From Eutreptiella sp. 'Long Island Sound 2002' (taxonomy: Eukaryota > Euglenozoa > Euglenophyceae > Eutreptiales > Eutreptiaceae), in assembly GCA_964036045.1 (NCBI GenBank), contig OZ038383.1, forward strand, positions 11,486,430 through 11,550,429: DNA of 64,000 nt. The letters are read 5' to 3'. Both the position numbers and the translations under genes were made by a program. Below are positions 29,194-40,890 of the stretch, piece by piece (position 1 is the first letter of the stretch; every line of letters begins with the position of its first letter). The notes below the pieces were generated by a model. That model was not told the origin of the DNA and made no database searches. It saw only the letters and a list, made by a program, of their open reading frames with translations.

Positions 29194-31260
29194 ATGACTA
29201 CTGGTGCCTGCTCCCTGCCCTTGCTACAAGATGCAGGGAATGGCCATTGTGGAGAGCCATTTTCCTCCACCCCGATCCCTGGCCACCACTCAACGCACGC
29301 CCTGACGCTGGCAGGGCTAGGACTGGGTGTCTTGACCGTAGCCCTATGTAGTGGTGTGGCGCTAACAGCGTACACTCCCACACCTTCCATCTCTCTCTCT
29401 GTGCAGCGGCCTGTGTTGCACCCAAACCTTCAAGTAGGGCTTGCAACATTGCCTGCGACCCCCGCCCAGAGATACCGCCCTCACCTTCGGGTGGCTTCGG
29501 AAGCCCGCGAACATGGACCACCCAACAACGGACATAGTACGACCATCAACTCGTACCAGGCCAGTGTATCTCAAAAGCCCTATGCACAAGTGCCGCATCA
29601 GAATTTGGTCCCCAGTCTAGCTATGCTGCTCCTGCTTCCGCCAGTATTACTGGCATGGCTGGGGCTCAAAGTTTGGGCCCCGAGAAAAATCTCGCAGAGC
29701 TGCATGGAGCCACTACAATGGGCCATGGGAGCTATAAGCACGCCGGCCAATGACAAGAAGAAGTCTCGTGGCAAGAAGGCCCCGTTTACCATGGAGGATT
29801 ACATGAATGGCACCACAACCAAACCACCACCAAACAAGAAGGTGCCCTTCACAATGGAGGCTTTCATGGACAGCCTTGAAGAGGACGAGGAAGGCAATGG
29901 TATCGGTGAAGTCGATGAAGGGGAGCCTATGGACAATCTGTATCTACCGGACTCCGAGACGATCAACCTATTTCAACTGAGGAAAAAGTCGCATGCACAT
30001 GTGATCGAGATTGCCAAGCACTATGATATAGGCATCGCGACAGAGCGGGTGCATGATTTGATCTCTGCTATTCTGAAGGCACATGCCCAGAAAGGCGGTG
30101 AAATATATGGCGTCGGAGTCATGGATTTGGATGAAGCTGGCCATGGTTTCCTTCGATCGGCGGATTACAGTTATCTTCCGGGTCCCGATGATATTTATGT
30201 GCCCATGCAGCACATTCGGAGCCTCAACCTCCGGACCGGGGACACCGTGTGTGGCTACATCCGCCCCCCGAAGGATTTCGAGATGAATGCAACCCTTGTG
30301 ACGGTCGATAAGATCAACTTCGAGGCTCCAGAGAAGAGTAAAGGTAAAATTCCGTTCGATGAGCTGACGCCGCTGTTTCCCGAACGCCGCCTGCGGTTGG
30401 AGACTCGTTCCAGTGACGTGCTGACGCGCATCATCGACCTCGCGACCCCACTGGGCTTCGGCCAACGCGCCCTGATCGTCGCTCCGCCACGAACGGGCAA
30501 GACCACCATCATGCAGTCCATTGCCAACAGTATTGCGGTCAATCACCCGGAAGTCGACCTCATTGTGCTGCTGATTGACGAGAGACCGGAGGAGGTCACA
30601 GAAATGCAGCGCTCTGTCAAGGGCGAGGTCGTGAGTTCCACGTTTGATGAGCCGGCCACGAGGCACGTGCAGGTCGCGGAAATCGTGCTGGAGAAGGCCA
30701 AGCGGTTGGTGGAGCACAAACGTGATGTGGTCATTCTGATGGACTCCATCACACGTTTGGCGCGGGCATACAACAACGCCATGCCCACCAGTGGCAAGAT
30801 CCTCTCGGGAGGGTTTGACTCCGGCGCGCTCTACAAGCCAAAGCGATTCTTTGGTGCCGCCCGAAATATTGAGGAGGGTGGCTCCCTGACCATCGTCTCC
30901 ACCGCTCTAATCGATACCGGCAGTCGGATGGATGAGGTCATCTTCGAGGAATTCAAGGGGACCGGGAACATGGAGCTTGTACTGGACCGCAGGCTGAGTG
31001 AGAAGCGCTTGTACCCGGCCATTGATGTTGGCAAGTCTGGCACCCGGAAGGAGGAGCTGCTGCTGGAGCCCGAGGTGAAGCAAGGGGTTTGGACCCTCCG
31101 TCGTCTGCTGGCCCCACTTTACGTGGTGGATGCTTTGGAGTTCTTGCTGGACAAGGTCCAGCGCACCAGAAGCAATGATGAGTTCTTGGGCATAGTTGAA
31201 AAAAAAGGGCTCAGCCAACCAAGTTATCGCGAGAGGGATGATCGGAGAGACCGTTATTAG
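29194..31260 (+). CDS. rho: Bacterial-type transcription termination factor Rho, nuclear copy with long N-terminal extension
   Basis: The frame encodes 688 residues from ATG 29194 to TAG, against ~420 in typical bacteria. The Rho core starts near residue 252: a Rho-N helical domain ([10 protein letters not shown] to ISAILKAHA), then the RNA-binding OB domain ([21 protein letters not shown], ~316-336). The RecA-like ATPase has Walker [10 protein letters not shown] at 430-438 and Walker [11 protein letters not shown] with Asp517, and it keeps [22 protein letters not shown] and [11 protein letters not shown]. The ring helicase pulls RNA to release RNA polymerase. The first ~245 residues are unlike bacteria: two hydrophobic stretches (~36-58 and ~142-164) and a duplicated KKAPFTME / KKVPFTME motif. 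This extension could be an organelle-targeting leader. Third codon positions are mixed, unlike the armadillo-like gene. The core is intronless. Identity is very sure; location is inference. Confidence 0.95.
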   Translation: MTTGACSLPLLQDAGNGHCGEPFSSTPIPGHHSTHALTLAGLGLGVLTVALCSGVALTAYTPTPSISLSVQRPVLHPNLQVGLATLPATPAQRYRPHLRVASEAREHGPPNNGHSTTINSYQASVSQKPYAQVPHQNLVPSLAMLLLLPPVLLAWLGLKVWAPRKISQSCMEPLQWAMGAISTPANDKKKSRGKKAPFTMEDYMNGTTTKPPPNKKVPFTMEAFMDSLEEDEEGNGIGEVDEGEPMDNLYLPDSETINLFQLRKKSHAHVIEIAKHYDIGIATERVHDLISAILKAHAQKGGEIYGVGVMDLDEAGHGFLRSADYSYLPGPDDIYVPMQHIRSLNLRTGDTVCGYIRPPKDFEMNATLVTVDKINFEAPEKSKGKIPFDELTPLFPERRLRLETRSSDVLTRIIDLATPLGFGQRALIVAPPRTGKTTIMQSIANSIAVNHPEVDLIVLLIDERPEEVTEMQRSVKGEVVSSTFDEPATRHVQVAEIVLEKAKRLVEHKRDVVILMDSITRLARAYNNAMPTSGKILSGGFDSGALYKPKRFFGAARNIEEGGSLTIVSTALIDTGSRMDEVIFEEFKGTGNMELVLDRRLSEKRLYPAIDVGKSGTRKEELLLEPEVKQGVWTLRRLLAPLYVVDALEFLLDKVQRTRSNDEFLGIVEKKGLSQPSYRERDDRRDRY

Positions 31261-31378
31261 GCCGACAAGCCCTATCTGTTGTCAAGGCTTCGGCCAAGGA
31301 CACTGTAGAGCGAAAACAAAAGAAAGTATGAGTTCCCCCCCCTCCCCCCGTTCAGACCGTTTCTTGCGATGGCCAAGA

Positions 31379-31530
31379 ATGCTTCACTGTGTGAGTCTCT
31401 GACCTCCCAGCGCCAGTTGGCATGGACTGGACCACCGTGGCCATCATGGGTGACAGGAAATCAGGGCTCGATTCCGGAGAGGGGTCCCGAAGACACGGCT
31501 GCTGTTGCCAAGGCGAGCAGCAGGCATCTG
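31379..31530 (+). pseudogene. Degenerate 18S rDNA fragment
   Basis: CGATTCCGGAGAGGG at 31469-31483 is a near-invariant piece of eukaryotic 18S rRNA. The flanks agree in order: an ATG-TTC-like block at 31379, CCACCGTGG then GGGTGACAGG before it, and ACGGCTGC then GCAGCAGGC after it. Many substitutions show that it is not functional. It begins ~120 bases after the Rho stop codon. Confidence 0.65.
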
Positions 31531-32401
31531 ACAACACTCCCAGCCTCGCATGGCTGCCTGCTTGCAATGGGCTGTGCTCCAGGCCATTTACTTTTGCTTG
31601 GGCAACGGAAGGGGGCGGGATTCATGTGAAGCCCGACAGCACCGGCATGGGCGTGGACTCCGGGTGGGTGGTGTGCTGCAATGGCTGTTGCATACAACAC
31701 ATTAGACTAAGATTCCTCTCTGACCCAAGGAACTGGTTGGAATTTTTAGGTCGCTGCAGCCAGACTGCTCCAGCGACCGAGCAGCTCGTTTGATCCGGTC
31801 GTGGGAGCAAAGTGTTTTCCAGTCGGACTTCAAACCTGGTGATGATCCACAGGTACTCGGGTATTTTCCTCTGTTTCATGTGTGGTGATGGGTTGGTTTT
31901 AAAGGAGGCCTGCATGCAGGTTGTCAGCCCACAACCCACGACTGCGCTTTGGATTCCCAACTCTCCCAACCTCAAGAGACCTAAATGGCTTGGATCAACA
32001 AAAGCAGGTCAAACAAAAGACTTAGCACTGCGCACTGGTTGTACTACATGGTACCCAACCCTGCCCCCCGCCCTGCTCTCCGTGTTCGAAGCAGCTGAAA
32101 GCTGGTGTTTGTGACACCAAACAATATTCTCCAGTGCCGCTGGTGCTCATGTTTCGCTGTCACTATTTTTGACTTTTGGGCACCAACAAATCTGCACAAG
32201 GTGCTTCAAACGTGCGATTTTGAGTTACAGCTTTCCAATTTGATTTCCAGCAGAAGATTTATGATGTTTGGTGTTTGTGTCTGCACTGTGCACTGTGCTG
32301 CCATTTCCTCTGGGGGTGCATCACTGTACCGGGTGTGTGCCGGGCAGCTGTTTGGGGGTGTATGTCCCCGATCCCCTCCCTTCACCTTATTGTTCAGAGT
32401 C

Positions 32402-32435
<34 letters not shown>

Positions 32436-33930
32436 GGTTGCGGGAAGTATGACCAGATATGCATGCAGTGCTCACGCAGTTCAACAGCCCCCTGTGGAGG
32501 CACACGCCCACACAGCAGTACTGTTTGCACACAAAGAAAGTACAAGTCTACAAAGGAAAACATACAACACGTTGTTCCATTTCTAGTGTGCCCTATGCAT
32601 TTGTCGAGGTCCCCTGCTTGATGTTGCATGGTGCTTCCTTTCTGTCTGGTCTCATCATGTTGACCCATGAAAGAGTCATGGGTCACCGTTTTGGGGTGCA
32701 GATTATGCTTCTTGGCATTCTACTTCTGTTGTGTGGATTGGACCCTAAAGGACGCGGCAGTGTGCAGGCTGTTCGACTGCAACAGATGATTATCGGAGCA
32801 GTGATCTTCTACATGGGGGCGTCCGTAATTTGCTGTCCTGCAGCTGTCACTGCACTGTGTATGCACTGCCCTGGCACTCATGCAAGGCGCCCAGTCTCTG
32901 GGATGCAACAGGCCTTTGTATATGTTGCGCTTGTTGTGCTATGGGGCAGTCTATGGCACGTGTCAATAGCCCAGTTGGGGGTTGCAGCAGAGAGCTGTTG
33001 GCAAGCGCCGTGCAGTGGCATGCAGTGCAACAACATCTCCCCGACCGCTTTCGCAGCCGACTGATGCCAGTTCACCAGTTTTGGATGGCAGTAGGCGCTC
33101 CGGTGGCACGCTGTTGAGGCCCGGGCTTCCGGCGTCCAGCAGTGTGTCATTTTTGGTGGAACTGCCAGGTGACACCACCGTGCAAGACCGTACTGCAGCT
33201 GAGTGGGTATCATGCAAATGTCACACGTGTGTACTGTTGTGTTGTGACACACGGTGCTGTATGTCCTGTGTCCTGTCACGTCGTGTGTTGTGCTGTATTG
33301 TGTTGCGGTGCGGTGTGCTGTGTGTGTGTGTGTGGGTGTTTGTCTGTTTGGAAACTTACCACTGCGTCATATGAAAGCTAGTTGTTGAGCACCAACGTTT
33401 TTTTTTTCGCCAGCTTGGAACCAGCTGCAGCCACGAAAAACCAAAATTCCAGTCATGAAGGGGAGGGAAGGATGCCCTGTGTCAAGGGTCCTGTGGATGC
33501 AACTGGGATATTCTTGGTTCCCTTCGCTGTCAGCCTCCCCTATGTCAGACCCTCATACATAGTACAATATAGTCCGGGCGTGTGTGACACACGCAGGGGC
33601 GGGAGGCTGGTGGTGCTGAACCTCTGACAGATACCCTGGAGGAAGTGGGGATTGAAGATGATTCTAGGTGGGCCAAGCACCTGCAATGGATGATTTCGTG
33701 AGACCGCCTATCGCGCCCCCACTGTAATTTGACCTAGTCGGTCTCAGAGTGGGCGTATTGCGCGCTGTGCACGTGCCGTGCACACACTGTGCACAAAGTT
33801 TGTACAAGAACATACCCAAGCTGGATGGTACTGCCTAGTACCTCTAACTATTGTGCTACATCTATATAAGTTGCATGTGTGTTTCCCCTCGTTTGTAGTA
33901 CATTTGTGTGTCTTGTTGTGCACGCCATTG
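31531..33930. other. Intergenic stretch with a short (CT)n run
   Basis: (CT)n lies at about 32403-32432 and a GTGTGTGTG run at ~33319. No supported coding frame was found. CTATATAAG at 33860 resembles a TATA box but has no linked gene. Confidence 0.5.
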
Positions 33931-33931
33931 A

Positions 33932-34302
33932 AAAAGGGTACCCTCTTTTGGAAGTTATGATTATCGAGCACTCAATGAGCAAACTGAAAGCGATGCATAC
34001 CCTCTCCCTACTACAGGATAGAACCAGGTATGGTCTGTTCTGGATTTGAAGGATGCGTTCAGTCAGATTCCTTTGGCCGAGAGTACTCCGTTGTGCGCAG
34101 CCACATTGACGCCCATAGGAGTCTTGCGTCCCTGATGTATGCCGCAAGGCCTAAAAACAGCCCCGCTGTATGGTGGCCAGTTATGGAATGGGTTTTTGCT
34201 GACGTGTGGGATGTGTGTGATCCATATATCAATGACATTATCATTGGGACACAAACCAAAGAAGGTATGAGTGATCAGGACCTCATTGTTGTGGGGTTGT
34301 AG
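33932..34302 (+). pseudogene. Ty3/gypsy reverse-transcriptase fragment, broken
   Basis: In one frame DYRALNEQT, YPLPTTG and the motif A segment VLDLKDAFSQIPL can be read, then MPQGLK of motif B. The frame is broken by a TAG, a TGA and a length change in the A run at 34153-34157. Motif C, PYINDIIIG, follows in the next frame, with Asn in the first of the two Asp positions. The order and spacing are those of a Ty3/gypsy RT. No LTR, integrase or RNase H could be linked to it. Confidence 0.8.
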
Positions 34303-36780
34303 TATTGGCCAGACAGGCAAGAATATTGCTAATTACCCTCAAATTCCCCAATTTTGCACCGTAAACTGCAAGGTGTGCACAAACCCCCCCAGGGGTTGCC
34401 TGTGGCTGGAAGCAGGCATTAGGTCTTTGAATCGCCAGGAATTAGATGGGAGTCTGGAATGAAGATGATGGGTGGGATTGCATGATGGGCAAAACATCCG
34501 AAGTGGCTCAACAGACCTGTGGCAACCCCCCTTTCCATGGCGCCAAGCAAACGCCAGACAGCCAAATCTCCTACAAATCGCAGGCCCTCCACTCGTAAGC
34601 AGCTGGGTAACACTGTCAGTCAACTGACTAGATCTGCTTTCAAGGACCCCACATCAACTTCTCCAGCCGGGCTCTCTCTCTGTGCTTTGGCGACTCATAC
34701 TGCTTCATTTTACAGCCCTTGATGTGATATTCTGCTGGTGACCCAAATGGTGGTGGCCAGTGCCTAGCCATGCATGCAGTGTGCAGCAAGTGAGGCAGTC
34801 TCCGCCCCTACTGGCGTCCTTTTCCACTCTGTTTGGGGATTGGGACATGCCTCACCTGCATAAAGTTTTTGGTGGTTTGAGGATGCTGTACATCACTTGC
34901 GAGGCTCACGTGCCTGTGAACATGTTTCAGCCCCTGGTCTGGACTGTTCTGGTGTCAGAATGCAAAAAATAGGAAGGGTAGCGTGTGCACCATCCACTTT
35001 CTGAGGCCCAAAAGGCTGGCATCGGCCAACAGGTAGAGCATTTGGTTGGATATGATGGATACAAGGATCTGATTTGAAGCCCCCCCTGCCCCATCCCCCC
35101 TTTGTTCAATGCTGAAGTGCCTGCCAAACCGCATTTTTCAGCATCATTGCTGTGAGAAATACACCGCAGAATCAACAACTTCAGTCATACTATCACAATG
35201 ATGGAGCATTGCGAGTCGCATCATGCCCCATTCAAGTGATGCTCACCAACCTAAGAATTGCATCAGTGCAATCCCTCTCTGCAACAACGCATCTGCCAAG
35301 CCCTAGGCATGTTGTTTACTTGTCCAGCAACGGGTCCAGTGCTTGGCCAGACCTCAAGAGCGGGTTCCGCGGTCTGCATCGTTGGACAAACCCGTTGCAC
35401 AATGATGGATTTTTGCATCAGGCATCTTTTTCTGAATGCATGGGAACCACGTGGCTGTCTTTTTGGGTGTACCATTTTGCGGTCTCAAGTGCGTGTTAAA
35501 GGCTGAAAGAGTGGCCCATTTGTGAACCCAGAGTTGGTATGCCTCTGACCACGCCTGGTGTCAAAAAAAAAGTTTGCTGCTGTCGGAGTACTTGAGCCCC
35601 TTCTGCAAAAATGAAGAGAACAGGGCTCTACCAGCCTTTCTGGAACCCCTAACCCGGGAAAAACGAGGGAGGGAGGGATGCGAAAAACTGGAGGCTCAGC
35701 CGCACAGCATGAACGGTGCACTATTTCATTGAGGGATGTTTGAACCCCGCACTTTGACTTGGTTTTGAATTGATCATGACCCTTGCACAGGTGCCCAAAG
35801 ACGATGTGCGGTCCCATTTTGGTGTGGTGGCGATTTTTTTGATATCCTCTGTGCTCTCTCTGCATTGCCCAGTCCCCGACTTCAGTGTGGCATCGTCACT
35901 GAAGGGATGCATTTCAATATACCCACACTAGTCTCGGCTGACAACAAGGATTTAGGCTAGTATTAGAAAAGATTCCTCATCTGAGACCTTGAGGAAACAT
36001 ACTCCAAAGAAGATTTGCAAGTTTGTGTTTTTTCTATTTGAGAGACCAAAAAGGATGCAAAATCCGTTTGCCAAATGCATCAGCAAAAGCCACCATCCCA
36101 TCCCCTAACAACCACGAAGGTTCCTGCCATAGACGGGTCCTAGTAGCCTGCCATACGCTGGTTGATACACCAATTTGCCCGGCAATTGCTCTACACTCAT
36201 GGAGCATCGAGCAATAAGTGCCCACATACACGTTGTGAGGGCAGTTCCACTCAATGCCTGCCTTTTTTTTTTTGAAAAGTTTGGTCAGCGTCACACGGAG
36301 GAGGGTCTGTGGCCCATAGGGGGTGCTTTCGTGCTGAATGAGTGCATACTAAGCATCTGTGAGGTATAGTATTGCACCCAGACTCCAAGTGTGTGGCTTT
36401 GCTGGGGAGTTGCAAGAAGCACGGGTTGTTTCTTGGGAAACCTTCAATGCGGGCAGCCACTTTCTTCTCATTTAGCTGCCCTCCAACTGGACAGTGGCGC
36501 TGTCCCGATAAGTATCTTCATGGAGCCAACAACACTTCGAATCATGCTGTGTGCTACAGGTTAAGCAATATTGCGAGTCACGTATGGACTGCCGACAAGG
36601 GGACATCCATGTTATTAGGTTTCTGCTGCCTATGGGTATGGGACCGCACACAGCTGTTCCCCACCACAGAAAGGTACCAGCCCTGTCCTTTAACTGACCG
36701 TGATGGTATACGGGCAAGCCCATAGCAGATTGTTAGGAAGAATGACCAACCCTCCAACTCTACTACCTCCCTCCCCCTAT
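34303..36780. other. Intergenic stretch, no supported gene
   Basis: There are only short frames. A weak tRNA-like segment (AACAGGTAGAGCATTTGG, then GATTTGAAGCC) lies at about 35025-35082. Confidence 0.5.
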
Positions 36781-36824
36781 TGTATAATATTATTAATATA
36801 TAATAATAATATTATTCTACACAA
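36781..36824. repeat. A/T-only hairpin
   Basis: TATAATATTATTAATATA and ATAATAATATTATT form overlapping inverted repeats in a 40-base run nearly without G or C. It stands just before the OTU-like fragments and contrasts with the GC-rich surroundings. Confidence 0.7.
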
Positions 36825-36953
36825 TGTGGCATCTTTGTGAGTGCCAGCCCCTCACAGACCTACAGAGCGCGCATCCTGGCAAGTGTTGGTGGTGCACTGG
36901 TGCACCATCCCAAGATGCACCCACCCAAACACCCGTAGAACCCTCGAAAGTAG

Positions 36954-37300
36954 TTGGGTCTTGAAGGGACGGCGCCAGCGCACACAGAGCATACATTGCC
37001 CCGCCACCAGCCGGAGCCGTCAAGGGAAGACAGCGAAGTGGTCCGCAGATATGTTGAGCAAATGAGACAGGGGACGGGACCACAATCGTACGGAGGTTGG
37101 CCCAAGATTGTGATCTTTGCGCAATTGGCTGGGGTGCATATTGGTGTGTACACAAGGGACAAAGCGGCACAAAAAAGCCCATTGTACAAGGCGCGGGAGG
37201 CAAGGTTGCCCACGGCCACCAAGAAGTGATGTTGAAGTGGGGTGAGACAGCATGTGGAGCACCCCATTTTTGGAATATCCTACCGCCGGGGCTGGCATTG
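36954..37300 (+). pseudogene. OTU-like cysteine protease fragment (C-terminal half)
   Basis: VRRYVEQMRQG followed by SYGGWPKIVIFAQLAGVHIGVY resembles the second half of an OTU (deubiquitinase-like) domain. A histidine motif, PHFWNIL (His codon 37265), follows in another frame after a TGA at 37227. No DGxC nucleophile motif lies upstream, so this is a fragment. Confidence 0.4.
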
Positions 37301-37330
37301 CAATTGCACTAGGCAGCAAGCCGGCGTAAA

Positions 37331-38501
37331 GTGGTGAGACGGGACGTAGGGCAGTTAGAAGATGAGCTCCCGGAGACGACGACGATCTTCGAGACGCCAC
37401 TAGATGGGGTGTGCCTACTCCACGCTCTGGCAAGAGAACGAAATGCACCCACAAGAGACGCGACGGACGGGTCAAGGGATGAAGCACAATTTGCTAGAAA
37501 AGATGGGGGACACCACAGGCCGGACAGTGGAGGGACAGGCACTTGCGCATGTTATCAAAGAGCATGGGTGGGTAGAAGCACAGGAGGAGGGCCACAGGCT
37601 AGGGACACAGCAAATTCAGCAAACGCCGGAGACGACACAGAAGGATGGCAAAACAAGGCGATGCAATGCGGAATTATGCACTGCACCAGGGGCAGAACCA
37701 CGATACACATGTCATGGGTGTGGCACATGGAACCACAGGCAGTGCGCCCCGCCGGGCGGAGATGTAGGACAATTAGGAGTGTGGTTGTGTGCGCAATGCC
37801 GCATGTGGAAGGCGGATTTTATGTCAGTTGGGACAGTGCCGGGAAAAGGGCATGTGGATTGCCTAGTCTGTGCAGACGACGTGAAGACCGCCGGGAAGTA
37901 CATGCACAACGCCAAACAATGTATCTGTGGGGGCATAGTGCGCAATAGGTGCATCAATGGAAAAACAGGGGCATTTTGTGAGTGCAATCTCCCACATGTG
38001 CTCGTACACAGGTTCAAAAAGTGGCAGAAGAGCCACGACCAAGTGACCAGACAACGAAGGGCAGCAATAGCGAAACAAAGACGGGAGCAGGCGGCGGCCC
38101 AAGACAGGTGGAAGGCAGGAACAAAAGTTTGGCTCACAGAACTGCGGAGGGCAGAACTGAGTGCAGCAGAAGGGAGCGCTCAAGGGGAGGAGAATGGCCG
38201 GGTTCTAGTGCAACTGGACCACCAAAAGGGAGGCAGAACAATGGCAGTCACCCACGATCGCTTGAGCGGCCTGCCCCGGGGTAATGACAGTAGTAGGGGC
38301 AGTCATGAGCAAGCTAGTACCCTGCAAACAAAGAGAGCAGGAGCACAAAGGCATGACAGGGCGCCGCTGACGCCACCTGCAGCAGCCCCCCACGTGGAGG
38401 CGGCCGTGTTAACATTGGTAGCAGGCACAACGGTAGTGGTGGTGCGTAGTGCAGGACACCTTGCGACAAGATCAGCAGTGCGTCTGCAAGGGCTGCGGTA
38501 G
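37331..38501 (+). pseudogene. OTU-N-terminus / PHD-finger protein, frameshifted
   Basis: The first part reads ETPLDGVCLLHALARERN, with the DGxC motif of OTU-type proteases (Cys codon 37412). The frame then changes to one open from 37404. That frame has MGDTTGRTVEGQALAHVIKEHGW and a Cys4-His-Cys3 finger of PHD type (C87, C92, C103, C106, H111, C114, C129, C132 counted from 37404). A second Cys-rich cluster (CLVC, CICGG, CEC) and a basic helix follow. PHD fingers read histone tails, and transposon proteins also carry them. The frameshift, and the order OTU C-half before OTU N-half, point to a decayed mobile element or rearranged gene. No exact family was assigned. Confidence 0.45.
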
Positions 38502-38529
38502 GTGGAATTCAATGCATGTGAGGCCATGG

Positions 38530-38662
38530 TGGTGGGGCATCGCGGCTACAGAGTGCAAGTGTGCGGAACAACGGGGCCAAAACACACACAAGGACGGGAA
38601 ATTCACGTAAAGAGAGCGAATGTCGTCCGACTAGAGAGGCCACCGACAAACATGGCCCCCTA
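38530..38662 (+). pseudogene. Short barrel-like segment between the PHD and J fragments
   Basis: A frame reading GHRGYRVQVCGTTG, then GREIHVKRANVVRL, ends at TAG. It resembles the small beta-barrel repeats with a V-K-x-x-N-V/L pattern found in protist multidomain proteins. The assignment is weak. Confidence 0.25.
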
Positions 38663-38774
38663 GCCACAGCCACAACACAAGCCCCAGCCGATTGGGGCCA
38701 ACCAACCAACATTCCCACACACCAGAGGACATGACCCATTCGCGCACATGCCAGACACATTGCTAGGGAACTAG

Positions 38775-39158
38775 CACCAGGGGCTCGGAGTGCAGTACCC
38801 TAGGGCCACAACAGAGCAAATACTGCGGGCATTCAAGCAGCTCAATGTCAAGCTACACCCAGACAAAAACGCACACCACAAGGAGAGGGCCGAGGGACTA
38901 TTCAAACAAATAGAGAAGGCAAAGGCCAGACTGCTAGATGCAGAGGCCCGAAGACGGCACGCCGCCGACAAACAAAGAGGGGACAGGCGCGAACAACGGG
39001 AGACACGCCACTGCAATAGGGGAGTTGCGACACACGACCCCGGACAGGAGGGCACGAGGCTAGGGGAACCAAACACACTGACGATGCAACGACGCTTTGC
39101 ATACGTAACCATCGACTTCATGGAAGCACAGTACATTCGTATAGTACGGGCCCGCTAG
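38775..39158 (+). pseudogene. DnaJ (J-domain) fragment
   Basis: LGVQYPRATTEQILRAFKQL is followed by HPDKN and then ERAEGLFKQIEKAKARLLDAEARR, giving helices II-III of a J domain with an intact His-Pro-Asp motif. That motif normally triggers Hsp70 ATP hydrolysis. Helix I is missing because a TAG at 38772 precedes it. The rest, to TAG 39156-39158, is Arg/Gln-rich. It stands in line with the OTU/PHD fragments and may have belonged to the same multidomain protein. Confidence 0.6.
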
Positions 39159-39602
39159 TGGCATTTGGCCTGCAAGCCGATGCCCAATATGACCAGGGGT
39201 GAGCCGTGGTACCTCATATGCCCAGGACTCATGATGCTGGTGGTCCGGGTGCGCATCGTGACCGTTGGTGCGTATGCCCCGCAGTGTAGCTGCCACCCAC
39301 ATGGGGTGTGCTACACACATGGAGAGTGGCAACCGGTTGTGCACATAGATGGGGACCCACAAGGAGAGAACGTCGTGGTCTCACAACCGGGCAGATGGAT
39401 GCCCACTAATTGCCTAGCGAAGTTAATCGCGGTAGCCTCCCGGAGGCGGTGAGGGGTTTCAGCACAATGCCCAGGCACGCAGATCCGACAGAATGCAGCA
39501 TAGTTCAGCGCAACGCACATTAGAACGGCACAGGGCACCGCGACGCTCAAGCACACAGAGCTAGCAGAGGCGCACAAAGGAGATCACCACACAAACCTCG
39601 TA

Positions 39603-40435
39603 GGTAGGTCCCGGGGGCTTGGGTTCGGCCCCGCCAATGGGTGGGCGGCCCTATCCAAGCACTTCGGAGGTTACCTGGACTCGGCCCCGACGGGAAGAGT
39701 GGCCCTGCCCGTGTCGCCGCGGCCGCCTAGCCTCATGGAGGCGGCGTGGCGCACAACACAACGCAACACGCCGTAGCTGGCACAGGCACACAGCGAAATT
39801 TGCCGGCACACGAAAGCAAGCAGCACACAGTATAGCACAATAAAGCAAAGCAGTGTACCACAACAATGGCGGCGGACAGCCACACCACATGCCGCAAGCA
39901 CCAACACTAGCCTAACACCCAACGCCTAGGGTGGGGGCAAGACCCACCATATGGACACTTCACCCACGCACAGCCACCGCTGCCTTCAAACAAGGCACGT
40001 GCTTAAGCCTCAAAGGTAGGCCCCGGGGGCGCGGACTCGGCCCCGCCAATGGGTGGGCGGCCCTATCCAAGCTCTTTGGAGGTCACCCGAACTCGGCCAC
40101 AACGGGGGGAGTGGCCCTGCCTGGGTAGCCGCGGCCGCCACGCCTCACGGTGGCAGCGTAGCGCACAACGCACGAGCGGCGTAGCACACAACGCAGCGCA
40201 GCATACCAAAGCCGGCAGAGGCACACAATGAAACACGCTAGCACACGACAACACAGAGCACACCGTACAACAGCGCAAAGCAAAGTAGTGTACCGCAACA
40301 ACAGCGGAGGACGGCCACACCACCCGCCACAAGCACCAACACCAGCCCAACACCCAACACCCATGGTGTGGGCCCAACCCCCACACGGGTAATACTTCAC
40401 CCACACAGAGCCACCGCCGCCCACAAACAAGGCAC
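39603..40435 (+). repeat. 412-bp tandem duplication
   Basis: TCGGCCCCGCCAATGGGTGG occurs at 39625 and 40037. Homology continues through GCCGCGGCCGCC, the CACACAGC-rich middle and ACTTCACCCAC to about 40435. The copies are diverged, with small indels. Long CACA/GCAC-rich tracts give no supported frame. Confidence 0.9.
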
Positions 40436-40890
40436 ACACGTGGGGCATCACCAAGGGCCCACGACCCCATGCCCCAACGCCAACACGGCGCCCACCACAC
40501 ACGCAACAACCAAGGCCACACCTACACACAACATAGAAGGGATGTTGCCGTGATGCACTCGTGGGAGCCATCACCATCTCGACGACACCGGGAGGAGCAG
40601 GGGGGGTCGCCCCGGCGGGGGGTTGGCTGCCGCCTACGCGGTTGTCCATTGGGCAGCGACCTAAAACATGTACTGCCCGCGAGTAGCTAAATTTTGGCAC
40701 CAGGGCCTAGTGCAGGGGCCTTGGGCACGCATATGAGACACAACGTCCAAACCATTGGTGGTCACTGCACACGACCAACCAGGGGGTGAAGTCACGCGAG
40801 TCCCTAACTCCGAGGCGTGGATAGCCCGGAGTGAAGTACTCAAACGGGGAGCCCCTCAGCAACCCAGAAAGCAAAAGAGCAACGATGCAC

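Noticed and set aside
29194-31260. Rho as bacterial contamination in the assembly
   Set aside because: The frame has a long non-bacterial leader and is flanked within ~650 bases upstream by the R3 repeat shared with another part of the window, so it belongs to this genome.
33850-33875. Promoter of an LTR element (CTATATAAG)
   Set aside because: No LTR ends or second copy were found, and the following RT fragment starts inside pol.
36954-37414. One intact OTU protease
   Set aside because: The His/GGW part precedes the DGxC part and the frames differ, so no single linear OTU domain can be read.
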